Below, piece after piece: positions 1 to 5,266 of a DNA stretch of 17,550 bases. This DNA is from Elusimicrobia bacterium RIFCSPLOWO2_01_FULL_64_13 (GTDB taxonomy: Bacteria; Elusimicrobiota; Elusimicrobia; 2-02-FULL-39-32): NCBI GenBank assembly GCA_001800095.1, contig MGUT01000071.1:3542-21091 (forward strand), in the 5' to 3' direction. Numbering within the stretch: the stretch's first letter is position 1; each line of letters opens with the position of its first letter. Made by a program: the position numbers and the translations under genes. Under the pieces are notes generated by a model. The model saw only the letters and a list, made by a program, of their open reading frames with translations. It ran no database searches and was not told where the DNA came from.

Positions 1-298
1 TCAGGATGAATTCCCCGGCCGTGTAAGGGGCGTTGGGAAAATCCGCCTGCGGCACGGTGCAGACCCACCGCGCCAGCTGCCGGGAGGAGCAGGTCTCCAC
101 GCGCCTGCCGTGGATGAGGATATCGCCCTCGCCGCCCTTCAGGATCCCGTTCAGGCACTTGAGGAGGGTGGACTTTCCCGCCCCGTTGGGTCCCACGATG
201 GCGAGGGTGTCTCCGGGTCCCACGGCGAACGAGACGTCCTTGAGGATGCGCGTGCCGTTCACCCCGTACGAAAAGCGGCGGACTTCGATGGCGTTCAT
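1..298 (-). CDS. btuD: ABC transporter ATP-binding protein, cobalamin/iron-chelate type (partial, C-terminus off the left edge)
   Basis: This is the ATPase subunit of an importer for cobalamin or a related metal chelate, acting on the cytoplasmic face of the inner membrane. About 99 N-terminal residues are visible. They include a Walker A motif GPNGAGKS at residues 36-43 and a Q-loop (VPQ, Q84). The Walker B, signature and H-loop lie outside the window. The ATG at 298-296 overlaps the TGA of the upstream btuF (ATGA), so translation is probably coupled. The BtuD assignment rests on the neighbours btuB and btuF and on the cobalamin riboswitches. By sequence alone the fragment could equally be a FecE/FhuC-type siderophore ATPase. 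No permease gene lies between this gene and btuF; if there is one in this operon, it must be further downstream. Confidence 0.85.
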   Translation of the reverse strand, partial: MNAIEVRRFSYGVNGTRILKDVSFAVGPGDTLAIVGPNGAGKSTLLKCLNGILKGGEGDILIHGRRVETCSSRQLARWVCTVPQADFPNAPYTAGEFIL

Positions 299-1185
299 GT
301 GTCCCAGTCCGCCTCCGGATGGATGCGCCGCGCCATGTCCTCCAGGAGCAGGATGAAGCGGGGTCCGGGGATCAGGATGTAGGTCCCTCCCATCACGTGG
401 ATTTCACGGTTCCTGCCCGCGCCGAGATGGAAGAGCCGGGCCCACTCCGCCAGGACGGACTCGCGCGTGAGCCGCCTTTCATCCATGTCGGGGATCATGT
501 CGAGCACGACCTCCGGGTCGACGGCCAGGATCCCTTCCGAGGAAAGGGTCACGAAGTCCGCGTCCGCACGGTCATAAGCGTTGGCCCCGCCCGCCATTTC
601 CAGGATCTCTCCGTAAAAGCTCTTTCTTCCCGGGACGAAGATCCGGCCCACCGGCCCTTCCGCCGCCATCCGCCCCAGCGAGATGAGGACCCTCGGCCTG
701 CGGGAGCGGGCGGTCCTTTCCTTGACCCTGGCGATCCTATCCTCCAGGCCCGAGGCGATCCTTTCAGCCTCTTCCGCCGCGCCGCAGGCAGCGCCAATAT
801 CGCGGATGGAGGCGAGGATGCCGGCGATCGTGCGGTGGTCCGTCCTCATCACCTTGAGCCCTAACCGGGACAGGTGGCCGGCCGCGGCTTCCTGTTCGGG
901 AAGGGCGATCACGAGGTCCGGCTCAAGACGCACGATGGCCTCATAGCTGGGATCATAGTACCCGCCCACGAGCTCCTTCTCCGAGACCTCGGGAGGATAC
1001 TCGCAGTAGCGCGTGACCCCGACGATCCGGTCTCCCAGCCCGAGGGCGTAGACGATCTCGGTGACGCTGGGCGAGAGGGGAATGATGCGCCGCGGCGCGG
1101 AGGCGGCCCGGGGAGGGTCCCCTCCCGACGCCGGAGCGAGACAAAGCGCCCAGGCGGCGGCGAGGAACAGCAGTTCCCTTTTCAA
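295..1185 (-). CDS. btuF: Periplasmic cobalamin-binding protein of an ABC importer (BtuF family)
   Basis: This 296-residue periplasmic solute-binding protein of the BtuF/FepB type would hand cobalamin from the outer-membrane receptor to the ABC importer. A hydrophobic segment at residues 5-20 (LLFLAAAWALCLAPA) looks like a secretion signal. The mature protein starts with the family hallmark: PLSPSVTEIVYALGLGDRIVG at about residues 36-56, followed by TRYCEYPPE, and later PDLVIALPEQ. The start is TTG at 1185-1183, one base after the btuB stop. The frame is closed by a stop at 1203-1201 and no ATG or GTG lies between, so TTG is the most plausible start. No strong Shine-Dalgarno is seen, which points to reinitiation after btuB. 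The 3' end overlaps the ATPase gene by 4 nt. A siderophore-binding protein is the main alternative, but the context favours cobalamin. Confidence 0.85.
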   Translation of the reverse strand: MKRELLFLAAAWALCLAPASGGDPPRAASAPRRIIPLSPSVTEIVYALGLGDRIVGVTRYCEYPPEVSEKELVGGYYDPSYEAIVRLEPDLVIALPEQEAAAGHLSRLGLKVMRTDHRTIAGILASIRDIGAACGAAEEAERIASGLEDRIARVKERTARSRRPRVLISLGRMAAEGPVGRIFVPGRKSFYGEILEMAGGANAYDRADADFVTLSSEGILAVDPEVVLDMIPDMDERRLTRESVLAEWARLFHLGAGRNREIHVMGGTYILIPGPRFILLLEDMARRIHPEADWDT

Positions 1186-1186
1186 T

Positions 1187-3112
1187 TCAGTAGGTCCATT
1201 TCACTCCCGCGAAGCCGGAAATCCCGGGCGTGCCGAACCCGGCGACCTCCTCGTACTTCTGGTCGAGCAGGTTCTCGATGCGGCCGAAGAGCTTGAAATT
1301 CTTCACCGTCTCAAACCCGCCGGCCAGGTTCACGAGGGTGTAGTCCTTCAGCCGGACGCGCTCCCCGGTATCGAAGTCGAGGTCGTCCCTGCGGCCGACA
1401 AAAACCACGCCCAGGTTGACGTAGGCCTGCCGCTTCGGGAAGTTGTACTGGGAGCTGGCCCCGAACTTGTTCCGCGGCCGGCGCAGGAGCTCCTGGCCGG
1501 TGGACTTGTTCTCCGTGGACGTGTGCGTGTAGTCCAGGCGGACCCTCAAGGGCCCGAAGGGCCTCGCCTGGGCGAACGCCTCCACGCCGCTGCTGCGCGC
1601 GTTCACGGTGTTCGCGTACCTGGAGGCCGCCGGGTCGAAGTCGATCAGGTCCTTGAAGTCGTTGCGGAAGTAGGCGGCGCCCAACGAGGCCCGCTCGTCG
1701 AAGAAGGGTTGCTCCAGCCCCACGTCCCAACCTATGCTTTCTTCCGGCCGCAGGTCTTTGTCTCCAAAGGCGGAGTGCAGCTGGAAAAGGGACGGCGCCT
1801 TGAACCCGGTGCCATAGGTCCCCTTGACCTTGCCGGAGGTCGGCTGGAAGACGTAGGCCGAGCCGAAGCGGTAGGTCGTCTTCGACCCGAACCGTTCGTG
1901 GTCGTCCACGCGCCCGCCCAGGGTGGCGAAGAAGGAATCCCACAGTTTCAGCTGGTCCTGAACGTAGAGGCCGTTCGTGCGGGCCTTCTCCCGGCCGAAG
2001 TTGCTCGTGAAGGTCCCGAAGGAACTCTCGAAGAAGGAGTCGGACTCGCCTCTTTCTTCCTGCGCTTCGAGACCCAGGGTGAGGGTATTGGCCTCGTGCA
2101 GTTGGAGGTCGTTCTGCCAGTCCACGCGGTAGAGGCGGGAGTCGAAGACGGTGCTGGAGCGGTCGTTGGGATGGTCCGCGTCGAACCCGTTGTCCACGTC
2201 CTGGTGATGGTCGGAGAGGGAGAAGGAGAGCTTCTGCTTCCATGCCTCATCGAAGAGCTTGAGGCCGGCCTGCGACTTGAAGAGAACCTCCCGCGCGTTG
2301 CTCCGGTGATTGGGGTCGTCCTGGGCGGCGCCGTTGTCGATGTCCGCCTTGGCGTCGAAGAACTTGAAGACGGTCTCGAAGTCGAAGGATTCGGAGGGGG
2401 TCAGGCCGAAGCGCGTGGAGAGGGACGTATTCTCGTAGCCGTCCTTCTCGAAGCTTGCGCTCCCGCCCGCCAGGGCGGAAGAGATCCCGCTCGTCTTGAC
2501 GCGGGAGACTCCCAGGGAATAGTTCAGCCGGGGATTGCCGCCGTTCGCGTCCACCTGCTGGCGGTAGGTCTCGAATGATCCGCCTTCCGCCACGGCGGTG
2601 ATGCCGATCTTATTTTCTCCCCTGCGCGTGATGATGTTGATCACGCCGCCCAGCGCGTCGGAGCCGTAGAGGGTGCTCTGCGGCCCGCGGATGATCTCGA
2701 TCCTATCGATGTTCTCCGTGCCCAGGTGGGCGAAGTCGTAGGAGCGCCCGGCCGACATGGGATCGTTCATCTCCACCCCGTCGAGCATCACCAGCGTGTG
2801 CTCCGAGTTGGCGCCGCGGATGAAGATCGAGGTGGTCTTGCCCGCCCCTCCCGATTGCACCACGTCCAGGGCCGGCGCCCCGCGCAGGAGCTCCAGGACG
2901 GAGGACTTCTGCTTGGCTTCGATCTCCTCCCGCGTGATCACGTAAAAGGAACTGGCGACTTCCTCCGGCGGCGTTGCCAGCCTGTTGGCGGTGACCACGA
3001 GCGGCTCGGCCACGAAGATCCTGCCTCCTTCCATGGTTTCCGTCCGGGCATTTCCCCCCGCGGACAGGACGCCCGCGGCGATAGAGACGATCAGGACTTT
3101 ATTGAGGTTCAT
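1187..3112 (-). CDS. btuB: TonB-dependent outer-membrane receptor, vitamin B12 transporter BtuB-like
   Basis: This 641-residue TonB-gated beta-barrel probably imports cobalamin across the outer membrane. It has a short signal peptide (about residues 1-22), then a TonB box EPLVVTANR at 36-44, very close to the DTLVVTANR box of E. coli BtuB. A plug domain follows with the motifs SIFIRGANSEHTLVMLDG and RIEIIRGPQSTLYGSDALGG. The remainder is a barrel ending in aromatic GVKWTY, as expected for outer-membrane insertion. Length is similar to E. coli BtuB (about 614). The ATG at 3112 has an AAGGAG Shine-Dalgarno 7 nt upstream. Two cobalamin riboswitches precede the gene, which supports B12 rather than iron as the substrate. 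btuF starts one base after its stop. Confidence 0.93.
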   Translation of the reverse strand: MNLNKVLIVSIAAGVLSAGGNARTETMEGGRIFVAEPLVVTANRLATPPEEVASSFYVITREEIEAKQKSSVLELLRGAPALDVVQSGGAGKTTSIFIRGANSEHTLVMLDGVEMNDPMSAGRSYDFAHLGTENIDRIEIIRGPQSTLYGSDALGGVINIITRRGENKIGITAVAEGGSFETYRQQVDANGGNPRLNYSLGVSRVKTSGISSALAGGSASFEKDGYENTSLSTRFGLTPSESFDFETVFKFFDAKADIDNGAAQDDPNHRSNAREVLFKSQAGLKLFDEAWKQKLSFSLSDHHQDVDNGFDADHPNDRSSTVFDSRLYRVDWQNDLQLHEANTLTLGLEAQEERGESDSFFESSFGTFTSNFGREKARTNGLYVQDQLKLWDSFFATLGGRVDDHERFGSKTTYRFGSAYVFQPTSGKVKGTYGTGFKAPSLFQLHSAFGDKDLRPEESIGWDVGLEQPFFDERASLGAAYFRNDFKDLIDFDPAASRYANTVNARSSGVEAFAQARPFGPLRVRLDYTHTSTENKSTGQELLRRPRNKFGASSQYNFPKRQAYVNLGVVFVGRRDDLDFDTGERVRLKDYTLVNLAGGFETVKNFKLFGRIENLLDQKYEEVAGFGTPGISGFAGVKWTY

Positions 3113-3119
3113 CGGTATG

Positions 3120-3125
3120 CTCCTT
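3120..3125 (-). promoter_or_regulatory. Ribosome binding site of btuB
   Basis: The minus strand reads AAGGAG seven bases before the btuB ATG. Just upstream, 3128-3142 can form a small hairpin (CTTCCT, 3-nt loop, AGGAAG) with no U-run, so it is not a terminator. The site lies about 28 nt after the end of the second riboswitch. This spacing would let ligand-driven folding control ribosome access. Confidence 0.7.
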
Positions 3126-3152
3126 GCCTTCCTTAGAGGAAGAGTTTGATGG

Positions 3153-3302
3153 GGTTTCGGACCCGGTCTCCTGGCTCTCGTTCATCCTACTCGCTCCGGT
3201 CTTCCCGCCCGGATGGGCAGTGACCTTCTTTCGAGCTTTCGTCCCGATCACAGTCGCTGGACGGCGGAAGCTTTCCACTCCCTTCCCGTTCAATCCGAAA
3301 CC
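3153..3302 (-). promoter_or_regulatory. Cobalamin riboswitch 2 (btuB-proximal)
   Basis: The minus strand carries the ordered conserved pieces of a cobalamin aptamer: GGGAAGG (near 3287), GTGGAAAGCTTCCGCC, CAGCGACTGTGA (near 3259), GGTCACTGCCC (near 3224), GGGCGGGAAG (3210-3201), and the B12 box GAGCCAGGAGACCGG (near 3177). A closing P1 stem is perfect over 8 bp: GGTTTCGG at 3302-3295 pairs with CCGAAACC at 3160-3153. The aptamer ends about 41 nt before the btuB start codon and no U-rich terminator follows it. Control of translation initiation is therefore the likely mode. Short open frames across this stretch are shadows of the RNA. Confidence 0.85.
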
Positions 3303-3349
3303 GGACTGCTTTCCTTTCTCTTGTCCGGCCGTTCTCTCCGGCGCCTCCT

Positions 3350-3389
3350 TTAAATAAAAATTCCCAAACCTATATCCGATAGGTTTGGG
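3350..3389 (-). terminator. Intrinsic terminator between the two riboswitches
   Basis: On the minus strand an 11-bp perfect stem, CCCAAACCTAT (3389-3379) with ATAGGTTTGGG (3373-3363) and a 5-nt loop CGGAT, is followed by AATTTTTATTT. It lies about 74 nt downstream of riboswitch 1 and about 60 nt upstream of riboswitch 2. It is the natural expression platform of riboswitch 1: bound cobalamin would favour this stem and stop transcription before btuB. A clear long anti-terminator pairing was not identified by eye. A short GGGTT upstream (around 3405) could pair with AACCT of the stem. Confidence 0.8.
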
Positions 3390-3462
3390 ATTACGTGTTC
3401 AACCCCTCGCGTCTTACGGCGCGGGCCTCCCTGTGTTCCGAGGGTAAGGTCCAGCGCATTTC

Positions 3463-3615
3463 TGGGCAGGTGTTCTGACTCTCAGATCGCTCTACTTGCC
3501 GCGCCTTCCCGCCGTTCCCGGCAGTGGCATCTTGCGGCGTTCGTCCCTGATTACAGCGGCGGTCCCGTGACGGTTTCTCACCGTCTTTCCCTTGTCGGCT
3601 CGCATGAGCCGCCCA
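3463..3615 (-). promoter_or_regulatory. Cobalamin riboswitch 1 (promoter-proximal)
   Basis: The minus strand shows the full set of cobalamin aptamer elements in order: GGGAAAGACGGTGAGAAACC (from about 3591), GGGACCGCCGCTGTAA (to 3551), ATGCCACTG (near 3530), GGGAAGGC (near 3510), and the B12 box AGTCAGAACACCTGCC (3480-3465). The P1 stem is TGGGC (3615-3611) with GCCCA (3467-3463), and a local hairpin CGGCTC/GAGCCG lies in the 5' arm. The aptamer begins only a few bases after the predicted transcription start. An intrinsic terminator follows at 3389-3350. Its sequence is well diverged from riboswitch 2, so the pair is not a recent duplication. Confidence 0.9.
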
Positions 3616-3625
3616 ATGTGGCTAA

Positions 3626-3654
3626 AGCATACAAACTCCGCGGCGGGAAGTCAA
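3626..3654 (-). promoter_or_regulatory. Sigma70-like promoter of the btuB-btuF-btuD unit
   Basis: The minus strand has TTGACT (3654-3649), a 17-bp spacer, and TATGCT (3631-3626). These match the sigma70 consensus at 5 of 6 and 4 of 6 positions with ideal spacing. The predicted start near 3619 falls directly before the first stem of riboswitch 1 (3615), so position and RNA structure agree. Confidence 0.7.
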
Positions 3655-3675
3655 ACGATTTCCGGGTTAACAGTT

Positions 3676-3953
3676 GAGGCACCCCTTTCTTAGGGTCTTC
3701 TGGGTTTAGTATGGGTCATTTTTATTGATTTGTTGACGGTGCAAGCTCATTAAAAACCTGGTTCACGACAGAATAGTGAATGTCTTGGAATGTTCACCCT
3801 CTCCCTGGAGGGGAGAGGGCCGGGGTGAGGGTGATCCGATCACCCTGCATGGACACCCCTCACCCTTCCCTCTCCCCCAAGGGGAGAGGGAAAAAACTGA
3901 AATGACCCACCGTAAAATCGGATGACCCCCTTTTTTCTATAAGGAATGGTGCC
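3676..3953. mobile_element. MITE-like non-coding element with imperfect terminal inverted repeats
   Basis: No gene is seen in this stretch. Facing inverted repeats lie at 3691-3721 and 3900-3930, with 22 of 31 positions identical when one is reverse-complemented. The inner 10 bp are perfect (TGGGTCATTT / AAATGACCCA). A further GGCACC / GGTGCC pair sits at 3678-3683 and 3948-3953. Each end carries two GGGTC-type repeats about 20-21 bp apart, a layout reminiscent of the multiple terminal repeats of IS21-family elements. No transposase is present, so this would be a non-autonomous remnant. A nested palindromic repeat occupies its centre. Exact ends and target duplication cannot be fixed by eye. 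Confidence 0.45.
3797..3890. repeat. Nested palindromic intergenic repeat (CCCTCTCCC...GGGAGAGGG type)
   Basis: Two hairpins flank a central one: CCCTCTCCC/GGGAGAGGG (3797-3805 with 3811-3819) and CCCTCTCCCC/GGGGAGAGGG (3868-3877 with 3881-3890). The core GGGTGATC-C-GATCACCC (3829-3845) is a perfect 8-bp palindrome, and GGGTGAGGG (3823-3831) pairs with CCCTCACCC (3857-3865). The two halves are thus inverted copies of each other. Repeats with these words are widespread between genes in many GC-rich bacterial genomes. Neither strand shows a U-run directly after the main stems in the direction of the flanking genes, so a terminator role is unproven. Confidence 0.8.
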
Positions 3954-3994
3954 ATGCATAAATCCTAATATCGTTAATATAAGGATTTATGCAT
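3954..3994. repeat. Long AT-rich palindrome abutting the tRNA-Val 3' end
   Basis: ATGCATAAATCCT (3954-3966) and AGGATTTATGCAT (3982-3994) form a perfect 13-bp stem. After one A/A mismatch the stem continues with ATAT/ATAT around a CGTTA loop. The last base of the right arm is the discriminator position of the tRNA gene. There is no U-tract on either side, so it is not a classical intrinsic terminator. It might act in 3'-end formation or processing of the operon transcript, or be an insertion scar. Confidence 0.6.
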
Positions 3995-4065
3995 GGGCGG
4001 TGCAGGGTTCGAACCTGCGGCATCTCGCGTGTAAGGCGAGCGCTCTACCGCTGAGCTAACCGCCC
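3994..4065 (-). tRNA. tRNA-Val (anticodon UAC)
   Basis: A complete cloverleaf is readable on the minus strand. The acceptor stem is GGGCGGT/ACCGCCC (4065-4059 with 4001-3995). The D arm is GCTCAGCGGTAGAGC, the anticodon arm CTCGC-CTTACAC-GCGAG with anticodon TAC, and the T arm GCAGG-TTCGAAC-CCTGC. The discriminator is A at 3994. CCA is not encoded, so it must be added after transcription. The 5' end lies only 7 nt after the stop codon of the cdaA-ybbR gene on the same strand, which suggests co-transcription and release by RNase P. Confidence 0.96.
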
Positions 4066-4072
4066 GGAAATC

Positions 4073-5266
4073 TTAAGGAACGGAGGCCGGGAGCGCCTTC
4101 GCCTTCACCCGGATCTCGACCACGTTCGGCTCCACGCTCTCGAACTCGAGACCTTCGGGATAATGCAGGTCGGACTTCACCAGCACCCGCTGGAAGGACC
4201 CCTCCCGCGCGTTGAAAAGGTTCACGCGCACCCGGATCTTGCTCGGGTTCAGGAAGTAGAAGTTCCGGTGCGGAGCGGAAAAGGTCGCTTCCACGCTGTC
4301 CTGCGACAGGGAGACCACTTCCAGATTCTCCGGCAGGTTCCCGTATCGGAGCGGGAGATGGTAGGTCCGGTAGGTGACGCGCGACGCGTAACCCACGAAG
4401 AACCAGAGCACCATCGCCACCAGGACCGCCAGCGCTTTTTCCCTGAAATGCGTCTTGAAGAACGACTCCCAAGGCCGCGCCTCCTGCGGGGGAAGGATCT
4501 CGTTATAGAAGCGCTGGAGGATGAGGCTCAACTTTTCCGGATCCGGGACCTCCTCGATATCGCCCGAGCGGGCCACGGAAATGACCCCGCGCTCTTCCGA
4601 GACCACCAGGCACAGGGCGTCCGTCAGCTCGGAGAGGCCCAGGGCCGCGGCGTGGCGCGTGCTCCCCTGCCCCAGTTTCTTCAGGTCCTTGGACAGGGGC
4701 AGATGGCAGGAGAACTGCACGATCCTGTTCTTCTCTATGACCACGGCGCCGTCGTGCCCGGGAGAATTGGGATCGAAAAGACTCTTCAGCACGGGTTCGC
4801 TCAAATCCCCGTTCAAGGCGGTGCCGCCGTGCAGGTGCCGGACGATGAGGTCCGTGCCCCGGATCACCACCAGCGCCCCGATGTGGTCCTTGGCGAGGTC
4901 GGTGAGGGTCCGGGCCAGGACCTGCACCTCCTTGGAAAAAGAGCTGATCACCTTCTTTCTCATGAGCCGGCGGTCCAGGCTCCAGACCGCCACCAGCTCG
5001 AAAAAGTGCCGCAGCTCCTCCTGGAAGATGACCACGAGCGCCACCAGGATCACGGCGAAGAACCCCTGGAAGATGGAGGTCGTGAGGACCATGTTGAAAT
5101 GGTCGGCGAGGAGGTAGATCGTCCCCACGATGAAGATGCCCACCAGGACCAGGGCGGACTTGGTCTTCTTGAACCAGATGAAGACCGCGTAGGTGAGGAT
5201 GGAAACGAACGCGATGTCCAGGAATCCCGGCACTCCGATTTCTTTCACGATTTCGATCATTTTCAT
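4073..5266 (-). CDS. cdaA: Diadenylate cyclase fused to a YbbR (CdaR-like) domain
   Basis: This membrane-bound enzyme makes c-di-AMP from two ATP. In 397 residues it has three N-terminal membrane helices (about 15-32, 37-55 and 67-85). A DAC domain (about 105-240) follows with the DGA motif (SPGHDGAVVI, D172-A174) and the second motif GSTRHAAALG (R204-H205). A fourth hydrophobic helix at 277-296 leads into a YbbR-type beta domain (about 300-392). B. subtilis CdaA is about 270 residues and its regulator CdaR is a separate protein; here both types of domain share one chain. The second arginine of the usual RHR motif is alanine (A206). The ATG at 5266 overlaps the malQ stop (ATGA) and has GGGGAGG 5 nt upstream; a longer in-frame start at 5407 lies inside malQ and is rejected. 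glmM, the common neighbour elsewhere, is not seen. Confidence 0.9.
   Translation of the reverse strand: MKMIEIVKEIGVPGFLDIAFVSILTYAVFIWFKKTKSALVLVGIFIVGTIYLLADHFNMVLTTSIFQGFFAVILVALVVIFQEELRHFFELVAVWSLDRRLMRKKVISSFSKEVQVLARTLTDLAKDHIGALVVIRGTDLIVRHLHGGTALNGDLSEPVLKSLFDPNSPGHDGAVVIEKNRIVQFSCHLPLSKDLKKLGQGSTRHAAALGLSELTDALCLVVSEERGVISVARSGDIEEVPDPEKLSLILQRFYNEILPPQEARPWESFFKTHFREKALAVLVAMVLWFFVGYASRVTYRTYHLPLRYGNLPENLEVVSLSQDSVEATFSAPHRNFYFLNPSKIRVRVNLFNAREGSFQRVLVKSDLHYPEGLEFESVEPNVVEIRVKAKALPASVP

Noticed and set aside
3099..3357. Short open frames on both strands upstream of btuB (64 and 77 codons)
   Set aside because: They coincide with the second cobalamin riboswitch and contain no recognisable protein features.
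3391..3459. A 22-codon minus-strand frame between riboswitch 1 and the terminator, a possible leader peptide
   Set aside because: No Shine-Dalgarno precedes its ATG, the upstream bases are part of the B12 aptamer, and the peptide has no regulatory codon run.
3395..3660. The inverted repeats around the btuB leader as a possible CRISPR or attachment site
   Set aside because: The pairing is fully explained by the stems of the cobalamin aptamers and the terminator; there are no regularly spaced repeats.
3797..3890. The GC-rich palindromic repeat as a terminator for the mgtE-cdaA operon
   Set aside because: On the minus strand the structure is not followed by a U-run. The only run of T directly after similar sequence (3931-3936, plus strand) is not preceded by a matching hairpin.
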